A program made the position numbers and the translations under genes. A stretch of DNA of 64,000 bases from Herbiconiux ginsengi (GTDB lineage: Bacteria > Actinomycetota > Actinomycetes > Actinomycetales > Microbacteriaceae). The stretch spans positions 372,001 to 436,000 of the forward strand of contig NZ_FNPZ01000002.1 of the NCBI RefSeq assembly GCF_900107435.1. Reading direction: 5' to 3'. This document shows positions 8,359 through 16,169 of this stretch, piece after piece (the first letter of the stretch is position 1; each line of letters begins with the position of its first letter). The notes below the pieces were generated by a model, which had not been told where the DNA came from, searched no databases, and saw only the letters and a program-made list of their open reading frames with translations.

Positions 8359-9357
8359 ATGAGAATTCAGCGCAGCACGTCCTTCATCGTCCTCTGTGCG
8401 GCCGCCGGGGTGCTTCTCTCCGGTTGTGCCGGGCTCGGCGCAGGGGGAGGGGCGGAGGCGACGTCGAACAGCAGTGGCTCGGAGAGCCCGTTGCAGAAGT
8501 ATTGGTCGCTGTTGTACGGAGGGCAGGATCAGGCCGACGTCGACCGGCAGAATGCCGAGGTGCAAGACAAAGTCGCCGAATGCATGGGGGAGCAAGGTTT
8601 CGACTACGTGCCCGATACGCACAACGGTGCCGTTGTGATGGCGGCCGACAGCGGCCTCGACTGGACCAGCGAGGATTTCGCGAAGACCTACGGATACGGC
8701 ATCACCACCGATCCGCTCGGCATGGGTGACGGACCGGAAGAGCCGGGCGCCGACCCGAACGCCGACTATGTCGCGTCGCTCAGCCAGTCGGAGCAGGCGG
8801 CCTACAACGACGCGTTGTGGGGGCCGAGCCCCCCGGCGACCGATGCCGGCGAACCGACCGAGTACGACTGGAAGACCGGCGGCTGCAACGGAGAGGCGCA
8901 GCACGAGGTGTTCGGTGATGCCGGTGTGGGAGCCGATCCGGAGTTCGAAGCCCTCACCGACGGCATGAACGGCCTGTACGACGAGGTGCGCACGTCGCCG
9001 GCCGTCGTCGAGAAGGAGCAGGACTGGTCGGATTGCCTCGCCGACGCCGGGTTCGGCGACTTCGAGCACAAAGACGACGCACCCGCGGCGATCAGCGAGG
9101 AATACAGTGCGCTGTTCACGATGCCCGACGGGGACGCGAGTGCGAGCACTGCTGCGCCGAAGGCCGATCCTGCGGCCCTCGATGCGCTCCGGCAACGCGA
9201 GATCGCCCAGGCGACCGCCGACTACGGCTGTGCGCAGGAGAGCGGATACGCCGAGACTCTGAAATCGGAACAGTTCCGGATGGAACAGGCCTTCATCGAC
9301 GAGCACAAGACGGAGCTCGACGCCATGGCCGCGCGGTACGGAGACGCCTCGCAGTGA
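8359..9357 (+). CDS. Secreted lipoprotein of unknown function, first gene of ABC transporter operon
   Basis: 332 residues with a lipoprotein signal: basic start MRIQR, a hydrophobic core and lipobox LLSGC with Cys23 as the lipidation site. The mature part is acidic and has four further cysteines in two similar settings (KVAECMGEQGF ... GGCNGE and WSDCLADAGF ... YGCAQES), which looks like an internal duplication with two disulfides. The ATG at 8359 has GGAG upstream; an earlier in-frame ATG at 8341 would add six residues. The stop overlaps the next ATG (TGATG), coupling it to the adaptor, ATPase and permease. It may be a substrate-binding or envelope partner of that transporter; the function is inferred from context only. 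Confidence 0.85.
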   Translation: MRIQRSTSFIVLCAAAGVLLSGCAGLGAGGGAEATSNSSGSESPLQKYWSLLYGGQDQADVDRQNAEVQDKVAECMGEQGFDYVPDTHNGAVVMAADSGLDWTSEDFAKTYGYGITTDPLGMGDGPEEPGADPNADYVASLSQSEQAAYNDALWGPSPPATDAGEPTEYDWKTGGCNGEAQHEVFGDAGVGADPEFEALTDGMNGLYDEVRTSPAVVEKEQDWSDCLADAGFGDFEHKDDAPAAISEEYSALFTMPDGDASASTAAPKADPAALDALRQREIAQATADYGCAQESGYAETLKSEQFRMEQAFIDEHKTELDAMAARYGDASQ

Positions 9358-10985
9358 TGGACGAGGTGCCACCGGCTTCCGGGCCACCTGAGCGCACCAC
9401 GCCGCAGCTCTCGCCGGGGCGCGGGCGATTGGCGGCGTTCACCCGCGGGCCGCGGCTGGTCGCGCTGATCGGTGCCGTCGCCGTCGCATCCCTCGTGCTC
9501 GGCATCGTGCTGAGCCGGTTCGTCGTTTCGCCGGCGCAGTTGGCCGCCGACGCACAAGCACCGGTGGCAGGTCCGGTGACGGCACCGATCGAGGAGCGGG
9601 TGATCCAGAACGTGATCACCACACGCGCCGATGTCACCTATGCGGATGCGGTGGACGTCAAGGTCGACACCGCCGGGCTCGCGGGCCCGGCGGTGGTCAC
9701 CGGGCACGTCCCCGAGGTCGGCGCGACGCTCGTGGCGGGTTCGGTCGCTCTCGAGGTCGCGGGTCGTCCACTGGTCGTCCTTCCGGGTGATCTGCCCGTC
9801 TACCGCACGCTCCACGCCGGCCTCTCCGGCCCCGACGTCGCACAGTTGAAGGCGGCACTCGTGGGTTTGGGACTCGACGTCGGCGACGCGGCATCCGACC
9901 TCTTCGATGCGGCGACCGCGGCCGCCGTCGATTCCCTCTATCGCAAGGTCGGGTATTCGCCGCCGGCGTCGAGCCCGGATGCCGAGCGGCAGCTCGCCTC
10001 CGCACGGGAGGCCGTGCGCGGGGCATCCGCTTCCGTGGATCAAGCCGTGGCGGCGCTCGACCGGGCGGCCGAAGGTCCGAAGGGCTCCGACGTCGTGGAG
10101 GCTGACAATGCGGTGCGGCAGGCGCAGCGCGAGCTGGACATCGCGCTCTGGCGCGGCGACGACGACACCGAGATCGGCCGGTTGCGCGACGTCTTGAGCC
10201 TCGCCCAGGCCCGGAGGGCGGAGCTCGATCGACCGGCCGACGTGTCGGCCGAGCAGGCGTCGGTCGAGGCAGCCCGTGGTCAGCTCGACGACGCCCAGGA
10301 GGCACTTGCGGCAGCCGAGACCGATGCGCTCACGGTGCTGCCGGCGAGCGAGGTCGTCTACCTCTCGTCGCTGCCTCGCCGGGTGGACAACGTCGACGCG
10401 ATCCGGGGCACGGTCACGACAGGAACGGCGATGACGGTTTCAGGCGCGACATTGATGCTGGCCGGATCGGCTTCTGCCGGCGACGCCGCGCTGCTCTCAG
10501 ACGGGATGCCCGGAACCTTCTCCGCTGCCGACGGGTCGTCGTACACCGCGACCGTCGCGTCGATCCATGCGCAGAAGCCCGACGCGGGGGAGGAAGGGCC
10601 TGCCGACGGCGACAAGCGGTACGACGTCGCTCTCCGACCCCAGGAACTCGATGAGGCGACGATCGAGCGGCTCCGTGGCAGCAATGTGAAGGTGAGCATC
10701 CCGGTGCAGGCGACCTCGGGAAAGGTTCTCGCGGTTCCCGTCGCCGCGCTCACCGCTGGTCCGGGTGGCGAAAGCCGCGTCGAGCTCGTTCCGGGTGGCG
10801 TGGACGACGCGGACGGCATGGATCCTGCGGCAGCACAGGTCGGATCTGGGAACTCCGGCGGTTCTTCGAGTGAGTCGACAGAACTGGTCACCGTGAAGAC
10901 CGGCTTGTCGGCGGGGGGATACGTGGAGATCTCCTCCGACGATCCGCGGGTCACCGCAGGAGCCCGGGTGGTGGTCGGCCGGTGA
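9357..10985 (+). CDS. Membrane-fusion (HlyD-like) adaptor with peptidoglycan-binding domain
   Basis: 542 residues. A single membrane helix at about 33-56 is followed by an extracytoplasmic region containing a PG_binding_1-like segment (about 152-200: LHAGLSGPDVAQLKAALVGL ... AATAAAVDSLYRKVGY). Next come a long Ala/Glu/Arg coiled coil (about 208-322) and a beta-rich C-terminal part, as in periplasmic adaptor subunits. It sits between a lipoprotein and a MacB-type ATPase/permease, with start/stop overlaps on both sides. In a monoderm there is no outer membrane to reach, so the peptidoglycan-binding module may anchor the adaptor in the wall. Substrate unknown. Confidence 0.87.
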   Translation: MDEVPPASGPPERTTPQLSPGRGRLAAFTRGPRLVALIGAVAVASLVLGIVLSRFVVSPAQLAADAQAPVAGPVTAPIEERVIQNVITTRADVTYADAVDVKVDTAGLAGPAVVTGHVPEVGATLVAGSVALEVAGRPLVVLPGDLPVYRTLHAGLSGPDVAQLKAALVGLGLDVGDAASDLFDAATAAAVDSLYRKVGYSPPASSPDAERQLASAREAVRGASASVDQAVAALDRAAEGPKGSDVVEADNAVRQAQRELDIALWRGDDDTEIGRLRDVLSLAQARRAELDRPADVSAEQASVEAARGQLDDAQEALAAAETDALTVLPASEVVYLSSLPRRVDNVDAIRGTVTTGTAMTVSGATLMLAGSASAGDAALLSDGMPGTFSAADGSSYTATVASIHAQKPDAGEEGPADGDKRYDVALRPQELDEATIERLRGSNVKVSIPVQATSGKVLAVPVAALTAGPGGESRVELVPGGVDDADGMDPAAAQVGSGNSGGSSSESTELVTVKTGLSAGGYVEISSDDPRVTAGARVVVGR

Positions 10986-11671
10986 GCGAACCCCTGCAGC
11001 CACTGCTCGACCTCCGGCAGGTGACGCGATCGTTCGGGGGAGCGGGCGCGGTGACTGCTCTGGCAGGGATCGAACTGAGTGTCGCCTCCGGCGATCACGT
11101 TGCGATCACCGGGCCCTCGGGGGCGGGCAAGTCGACGATGCTCAACATCCTCGGCCTGCTCGATCGGCCGTCGACGGGGGAGTACCTCTTCGACGGTGAG
11201 CCGACGTCGCGGCTCAGCGAGCGGCGGCGCTCGACACTGCGGGCGACCCAGATCGGGTTCGTGTTCCAGGCGTTCCACCTCCTCCCAGGCCGAACGGTGC
11301 TCGAGAACGTCTCGATGGCCTACCTCTACGGCACGGTGCCGCGATACGAAAGAGGCAGGCGTGCCCGGGATGCGCTCGATCGCGTCGGACTGTCGCACCG
11401 GATCGGGTTCCAGCCCGGCACGCTCTCGGGCGGTGAACGTCAGCGGGTGGCAATTGCGAGGGCGGTCTGCACCGAGCCCCGACTGTTGCTCGCCGACGAA
11501 CCGACCGGCAATCTCGATCGCGCGAACTCCGAGGAGATCCTGGCGCTCTTCGACGAATTGAACGCCGACGGGCTCACGCTCGTGACGATCACCCACGACC
11601 AGCGCGTGGCAGACCGGGCCCGTCGTCGGGTTCGGATCGAGCAGGGCCGGCTGACGGAGCCGACGGCGTGA
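10982..11671 (+). CDS. ABC transporter ATP-binding protein, MacB/LolD type
   Basis: 229-residue nucleotide-binding subunit. Walker A GPSGAGKS (residues 44-51), Q-loop in FVFQAFHLLPG, signature LSGGERQRVAIARA, Walker B LLLADEPTGNLD and the H-loop ITHD are all intact. The sequence is of the MacB/LolD/FtsE branch that pairs with FtsX-like permeases. Its GTG start overlaps the adaptor stop (GTGA) and its own stop overlaps the permease GTG in the same way. It powers the mechanotransmission-type permease that follows; it may export a peptide or antibiotic, or act on the envelope, which cannot be decided here. Confidence 0.95.
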   Translation: MSEPLQPLLDLRQVTRSFGGAGAVTALAGIELSVASGDHVAITGPSGAGKSTMLNILGLLDRPSTGEYLFDGEPTSRLSERRRSTLRATQIGFVFQAFHLLPGRTVLENVSMAYLYGTVPRYERGRRARDALDRVGLSHRIGFQPGTLSGGERQRVAIARAVCTEPRLLLADEPTGNLDRANSEEILALFDELNADGLTLVTITHDQRVADRARRRVRIEQGRLTEPTA

Positions 11672-12933
11672 GCGATCGCAAGTGGAGGCCACGACCGGCG
11701 ATCGCGCTGCCGAGCCGTCGACGCGGTGCGCACTACACGGTGCGCGACCTGCTCACCGAGTCGTTGAACGGTGTCTCCGCGAAACCCTCGCGGCTCGTCA
11801 TCAGCGTCGTCGGAACACTGGTCGGGATCGGCGCGTTGGTGATGACGATCGGCCTCGGTCAGACGGCAGCCGGGCAGGTCGCGACGCGATTCGACTCAGT
11901 CGCGGCGACGCACCTGGAGGTGCAACCGGCGACCGCGTCCGGGGCGGACGGCAAAGACCACCCGACGGCGAGCATCCCTGCCGATGCGCTCGACCGGGTC
12001 ACACGACTCGCCGGAGTCGAGGCGGCGGCGGCGCTCGCGAAGGTGTCGTTCGAGGCTCGGATCACGGCCGTGCCGGTTAACGATCCGTCGTCGACGGCGG
12101 CCGTCCCGCCACCGATCGTCGCGGTGTCCGGAGACCTGCTCGCCGCCGTGGGGGGAGCCGTGTCGGGGCGGATGTTCGACCGGGGGCACGAGGAGAGGGT
12201 CGACCGGGTGGCCGTGCTCGGCGCGGGAGCGGCACAGGCGTTAGGGATCGAGAACGCGGCCAGCAGTCCATCGATCTTCATCGATGAGCACGCCTTCACG
12301 GTGGTGGGCATCCTCGAGTCGAGCGAGATCGAGCCCGGCCTGGTGGATTCGGTGATCGTTCCGCTTGCGACGGCCCAGCGTGATCTCCGGGCCGGCCCCG
12401 CAGATACGCTGGCGTTGCGGATCGCAGTCGGCGCGGCGTCGACGGTCTCCCATCAGGCGCCCATCGCTCTGGCACCCAACGCGCCCGACGGGTTCACAGC
12501 GGCCGCACCCCCGACCGGGGCCGAATTGCACGGAGACGTGCAAGGCGACCTGGACCTGGTGTTCTTCATGATCGGGCTCATCACTCTCGTGGCGGGCGGC
12601 CTCGGGATCGCGAACGTCACGATGCTCAGCATCTCCGAGCGTCGGAGCGAGATCGGATTGCGTCGAGCGCTCGGCGCCACGCGGCGGCAGATCGCGGCGC
12701 AATTCATGACGGAATCGCTCGTGGTGGGCACGCTGGGCGGGCTGATCGGTGCTGCGGTCGGCGTGCTGACCGTCGTCATCGTGTCGCTGGCCCAGGGCTG
12801 GACGCCCGTTCTCGACCTCGGGCTCGTGCTCGGCAGCACTGTGTCGGGTGGCCTGGTCGGTCTCGCCGCAGGCTGCTTTCCTGCCGTCAGGGCCGCGCGT
12901 GTCGAGCCGGCGGATGCCCTACGAGACAGCTAG
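11668..12933 (+). CDS. FtsX/MacB-type ABC transporter permease
   Basis: 421 residues with the MacB topology. One N-terminal helix (LVISVVGTLVGIGALVMTIGL) is followed by a large extracytoplasmic MacB_PCD-like domain (about residues 45-275). Three C-terminal helices form the FtsX domain (DLVFFMIGLITLVAGGLGIA, the conserved SERRSEIGLRRALGATRRQI cytoplasmic loop, then two more helices). The GTG start overlaps the ATPase stop. It is the last gene of the four-gene operon that starts at 8359. A short inverted repeat (TCCCA/TGGGA) lies 14 bases after the stop. About 200 bases further on is the dif site. Confidence 0.94.
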   Translation: MSDRKWRPRPAIALPSRRRGAHYTVRDLLTESLNGVSAKPSRLVISVVGTLVGIGALVMTIGLGQTAAGQVATRFDSVAATHLEVQPATASGADGKDHPTASIPADALDRVTRLAGVEAAAALAKVSFEARITAVPVNDPSSTAAVPPPIVAVSGDLLAAVGGAVSGRMFDRGHEERVDRVAVLGAGAAQALGIENAASSPSIFIDEHAFTVVGILESSEIEPGLVDSVIVPLATAQRDLRAGPADTLALRIAVGAASTVSHQAPIALAPNAPDGFTAAAPPTGAELHGDVQGDLDLVFFMIGLITLVAGGLGIANVTMLSISERRSEIGLRRALGATRRQIAAQFMTESLVVGTLGGLIGAAVGVLTVVIVSLAQGWTPVLDLGLVLGSTVSGGLVGLAAGCFPAVRAARVEPADALRDS

Positions 12934-13137
12934 CTCTCAGCAGTCTCCCAGGAATGGGAACGCGCATCCGGTTCCACCACACGCGAACAGCGTCATCATC
13001 ACGTTCTCAGACCTTCAGGCCGCGCGAGGATTACGAGGGACGCTTCTGTACCATTCCGGCACGAATTCTGGGCGCGAGGAGTTGTGTATTGCGCATCTGG
13101 ATACCCGAGTCGCAGCCGCTCTCGCCCCTCCTTGAGG

Positions 13138-13165
13138 CACGCTGATAATGCACATTATGTCAATA
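13138..13165 (+). other. dif-like XerC/XerD recombination site
   Basis: A 28-bp site with the layout XerC arm CACGCTGATAA, centre TGCACA, XerD arm TTATGTCAATA. From memory, the actinobacterial dif consensus has a GATAA-ending XerC arm, a TnnACA centre and a TTATGTCAAGT XerD arm. Here the centre fits, the XerD arm differs at two positions and the XerC arm at about three. The core is a perfect ATAATG-CA-CATTAT inverted repeat. Rightward operons to the left and mainly leftward genes to the right agree with a replication terminus. Alternatively it is the attachment site of a Xer-dependent mobile element, since accessory DNA starts here. No second copy was found in the window. Confidence 0.8.
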
Positions 13166-13378
13166 CAAAGACGGTGTCTTCGCATTGGATGCGAATTGGC
13201 CGGTCCCCTCGACACCCATGAGCCACAGTGATCTAGAGCCGACCAGGGTGACGTTGAGGAGCGCGATGAGGGGTGAACTGTCGTTGCGTCCGAACTGCAA
13301 TGGGATGCTGACCTGGCTATGTCCGGACAGGGTCCGAACGTCCAGCGTCACGCGCGCCGAAGACTCATTCACGGTCAC
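13160..13378 (-). CDS. Small hypothetical protein next to dif
   Basis: 72 residues from a GTG start with a weak AAGGG directly before it. The sequence (MTVNESSARVTLDV ... SIPLQFGRNDSSPLIALLNV) is compositionally protein-like, with alternating beta-type hydrophobics, but I recognise no family. Its stop codon lies inside the XerD arm of the dif site. It starts 40 bases after the decayed gene at 13419-13842 on the same strand, so both may be leftovers of one operon. It may itself be a fragment. Confidence 0.4.
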   Translation of the reverse strand: MTVNESSARVTLDVRTLSGHSQVSIPLQFGRNDSSPLIALLNVTLVGSRSLWLMGVEGTGQFASNAKTPSLY

Positions 13379-13418
13379 CCCTTCAATAGATCAGCCAAGC
13401 GCGAGGCTTAGTGATCTG

Positions 13419-13842
13419 TTACTCGATATCGAATCGCCGCGAGAGCTCCGCGACATCCGACTGTCAGCTTGTCACGCATGGCATCCACGAACCGCCGGCG
13501 GTTGCTCCGCTTCAGGGAAGGCAGAACTCTCTCCGCATATTCGAACGCCCAATTGCGGTTTCACAGCGCGGGATCCTCGTCAAAGATCGCGAGTTCGTCC
13601 TGCCACTGGTCGAACCGTTGTCGCGAGATCGATTGTCTTTCGCGAGACGTGATCAGGTTCTCATTGAGCATCAACAAGCCGCGATAGATCAACTCCTCTG
13701 GCCCATAATCCACAATTCGCATATTGATGTATTCAGCAGTCGAGGCTCGGTCGGCCGAGCCATCCAAGAACCCTGACCAGCGGTCGAACAGCCCCTGGCG
13801 ATACGGATGCGGACTAGACGGCACGAACATCAGCCTAGACAC
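13419..13842 (-). pseudogene. Decayed gene with in-frame stop and probable frameshift
   Basis: An intact N-terminal stretch of 93 codons (from MSRLMFVPSSPHPYR to FDQWQDELAIFDEDPAL) meets a TGA at 13561-13563. The same frame then continues with protein-like sequence (NRNWAFEYAERVLPSLKRSN, RRRFVDAMRDKL). After MRDKL the most natural continuation (SDVAELSRRFDIE, stop at 13419) is in another frame, which suggests a small indel. I do not recognise the family. The shorter 93-codon piece could still be expressed, so the pseudogene call is an interpretation of the pattern. Confidence 0.5.
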
Positions 13843-14412
13843 CCGCCTGCCTCAGACCGAGAACTGGCCGGTCACGAATCCGCCGGGGAAACACATAAAC
13901 GAGCACTATTGCAACAGATGCACGATGACGCCCTCGACACGACCACTGGTCTCTGCATGGCTGACGAGGCGGGTTCTGCGGCGATTGTGCTGACTACATC
14001 GACTCTCCGGACTTGAACTTCAGAAAAGCCGGGGCTGACTTTCGCTGGATAGTTTCTCGTCGTTTCTCGACCAGCTCATCTGGCAGTGATTCCGAACTTC
14101 TCGCATCGCTCGTAGCCAACGATTGGTATGACCACAACTTCGCCGAACCAGCACCCACTCGCCCTTTTCCCGGTGACCGAGTTGAAGGGCCCTATCGCCT
14201 TGACGCCATCTCGGCGGCGACCTTTCACGACGAATCCGATGGTGGTGGTAAAAGGATGCCGCCGATAATCACGCCGAACAGTGCCGGCGTGTTAGCGTAG
14301 CCGGCCTTCTTGGACCGCCAGATGGCGATAGCGCTGACGATCAGGTCGTCTTTCCATCACGGGCTCAGATCTCACGGCTCTGGAAGTCTACGGCGTCCGG
14401 CATTGGATTTGC
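13843..14412. other. AT-richer non-coding stretch with gene debris
   Basis: About 570 bases with no convincing complete gene. Base composition is visibly lower in GC than the flanks. It holds one recognisable remnant on the minus strand (14225-14356, listed separately). Two short plus-strand open frames (13807-14016 and 14013-14300) lack ribosome-binding sites and family features. It reads like decayed accessory DNA. Confidence 0.5.
14225..14356 (-). pseudogene. Fragment of a small membrane protein
   Basis: Between two stop codons the minus strand encodes WKDDLIVSAIAIWRSKKAG, YANTPALFGVIIGGILL and a short tail. The KKAGYxNTPALFGVIIGG pattern resembles the membrane segment of small DUF4190-like actinobacterial membrane proteins. 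No start codon, no first helix and no downstream domain are present, so it is a remnant. Confidence 0.5.
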
Positions 14413-14441
14413 TTGCATGGGTATTCACTAGTGAATAATAT
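14413..14441 (+). promoter_or_regulatory. Promoter with palindromic operator for the CWB2 gene
   Basis: A -35-like TTGCAT (14413-14418) and a -10-like TAATAT (14436-14441) are separated by exactly 17 bases. A perfect 16-bp palindrome TATTCACTAGTGAATA (14422-14437) fills most of the spacer, an ideal place for a repressor. A partial second AT-rich half-site (ATTCAT) follows. The regulator is not identified. Confidence 0.55.
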
Positions 14442-14476
14442 TCATTAACTGAATCCGATCGCACAGTAGGAGTGAA

Positions 14477-15514
14477 ATGCCTCGAAAAAAGAGACTGCGA
14501 TGGCTCATGTCGCTCTCACTGCTGACCACACTCACGGTGGCAGGGGCTGGGATCTCTGCAGCAGGGGCGTTTGCGTCCCCGGCGGAATCGTCAGCCCCGG
14601 CGCAGGTTCCGAGGGTTTCCCGAATTGCGGGCAGCGACCGATTCGATGTTGCCGTCCAGATCTCGCAGCGCATGTTCCCCGCTGGCAACTCTGCTCTTTA
14701 TATTGCTTCTGGAGCGAATTTTCCTGACGCATTGAGCGCGGGCCCTGCTGCAATTCACTGGGGCAACCCGCTGTTGATCGTGCCGCCCGATCGTGTACCC
14801 GCGCAAGTCGCCAGCGAGATCGTGCGACTCCATCCGCTTGTGATTAAGGTTGTGGGCGGGGAGAATTCCGTGTCTCGTGCGGTTTTCGACCAGATCCAAG
14901 CTTTGGCGCCGAGTAGCCGCGTGTTCCGGTTAGGAGGCACTGACCGTTATGCGGTGAGTCGCGCCGTCGTCGCCGACGCATTCCCTTTTGCATGGAATGC
15001 ATATGTCACGACCGGAAACACATTCGCGGACGCGCTTTCCGCCACGCCGGCTGCTGGCCAGGCTCTCGATCCAGTCATTCTCGTTGATGGGCGGGCGGCA
15101 ACAGTGGACAAGGAGACCTTGGATCTGCTTGGCGATCTTACCCGAAACACGATCAGAATCGTTGGCGGCCGTGATTCTGTCTCCGACGCCGTCGAATCAT
15201 GGCTGTGGACTGTTCGCCCCGTCCTGCGGATCGACGGTACCGACCGCTTCGACGCGTCCATCAATGTGAACAGAAAGGTGTTCACTTCTGCTAAGACGGT
15301 CTACTTGGCTACTGGTCTCAATTATCCCGATGCTCTGACGGGTGGTGTCCTCGCCGGTGTCAGCAACTCGCCACTCTACGTCGTGCCCACGAGTTGCGTT
15401 CCGCAGAAGGTCTTGCTCGACATCCAGCAGCTCGGAGCCACCGATGTTGTCCTCATCGGCGGAGAAGCGTCATTGAGCTCAGCCGTATCTGAGCTCACGC
15501 CGTGTGTGTTTTAG
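14477..15514 (+). CDS. Secreted protein with three cell wall-binding (CWB2) repeats
   Basis: 345 residues. A signal peptide (MPRKKRLRW, hydrophobic core, Ala-rich end near residue 33) precedes three putative cell wall-binding repeat 2 modules that begin at about residues 49 (RIAGSDRFDVAV), 151 (RLGGTDRYAVSR) and 251 (RIDGTDRFDASI). Each has the usual ANFPDALSAGPAA and VVGG-type motifs. There is no other domain, so the protein appears to consist only of the binding scaffold. AGGAG precedes the ATG. Codon use and GC are lower than in neighbouring genes, indicating acquired DNA. CWB2 modules bind anionic wall polymers in Clostridioides; the ligand in Actinobacteria is not established. Confidence 0.9.
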   Translation: MPRKKRLRWLMSLSLLTTLTVAGAGISAAGAFASPAESSAPAQVPRVSRIAGSDRFDVAVQISQRMFPAGNSALYIASGANFPDALSAGPAAIHWGNPLLIVPPDRVPAQVASEIVRLHPLVIKVVGGENSVSRAVFDQIQALAPSSRVFRLGGTDRYAVSRAVVADAFPFAWNAYVTTGNTFADALSATPAAGQALDPVILVDGRAATVDKETLDLLGDLTRNTIRIVGGRDSVSDAVESWLWTVRPVLRIDGTDRFDASINVNRKVFTSAKTVYLATGLNYPDALTGGVLAGVSNSPLYVVPTSCVPQKVLLDIQQLGATDVVLIGGEASLSSAVSELTPCVF

Positions 15515-15590
15515 AAGGGACACAGTCGTCGGCCATCGCTCCACCTGCAGCCGATCCGCACACTCAGCGACGCTGCTGCGAATCGTTCGC

Positions 15591-16163
15591 TCATTGCGCG
15601 GTCTCCACTTCCTCGGGCGCCTCGAGCGCACGGCGCACGCTGGAAACCCCGACGCCGAGAGCGGTGGCGATCGTGGGCCACGTCGCCTTCTCGGCCCGCA
15701 TCCGCCGGGCGATCTTGACCCGCTCTGGGGTCATCACCGTGGGACGGCCGCCAGCGCGCCCGCGAGCCCTCGCGGCCGCGAGGCCGGCGCGGGTGCGGTC
15801 AGAGATGATGCGCCCGTTCATCTGCGCGAACGCGGCGCAGATGTGGAAGAACAGCTCCCCACCCGGGGTGGTGGTGTCGAACGGTTCAGTGAGGGACTTG
15901 AACTCCACGCCCCGCTCCCCCAGCTCGGTCACGATCGTCACGACGTCGGTCATCGACCGGCCGAGCCGATCGGTCGAATACACCAGCAGCGTGTCTCCGG
16001 CACGGAGGAACTTCTTGGCGTCGATGAGCCCGGGACGCGCGGCGTTCTTGCCGGTGAGCTTGTCGGAGAAGATCGGATCGGCGCCAGCCGCTTTCAGGGC
16101 ATCGATCTGTGAGTGGAGGTTCTGCTCCTGGGTCGAAACTCGGGTGTATCCGACGATGGCCAC
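15591..16163 (-). CDS. Small serine recombinase (resolvase/invertase family)
   Basis: 190 residues. The catalytic domain starts MAIVGYTRVSTQEQN with the nucleophilic Ser10. It carries the conserved LLVYSTDRLGRS and the GGELFFHICAAFAQMNGR E-helix region. A C-terminal Hin-type HTH (KIARRMRAEKATWPTIATAL) follows. Length is normal for Tn3-type resolvases, so it appears intact. It starts 6 bases after the fic stop, so it is the third gene of the antitoxin-Fic unit. Likely sites of action are the inverted repeats upstream of that unit (17222-17337). It may resolve plasmid multimers or move a small element. Confidence 0.93.
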   Translation of the reverse strand: MAIVGYTRVSTQEQNLHSQIDALKAAGADPIFSDKLTGKNAARPGLIDAKKFLRAGDTLLVYSTDRLGRSMTDVVTIVTELGERGVEFKSLTEPFDTTTPGGELFFHICAAFAQMNGRIISDRTRAGLAAARARGRAGGRPTVMTPERVKIARRMRAEKATWPTIATALGVGVSSVRRALEAPEEVETAQ

Positions 16164-16169
16164 CAGCCT

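Noticed and set aside
12934-13137. Possible gene between the ABC permease and dif
   Set aside because: Short plus-strand frames have no ribosome-binding site or family resemblance; only a weak TCCCA/TGGGA hairpin was seen.
14421-14456. Possible second dif-like site near the CWB2 promoter (GAATAATATTCATTAACTGAAT region)
   Set aside because: Only AT-richness is shared; the XerD arm TTATGTCAA is missing. Interpreted as promoter plus operator.
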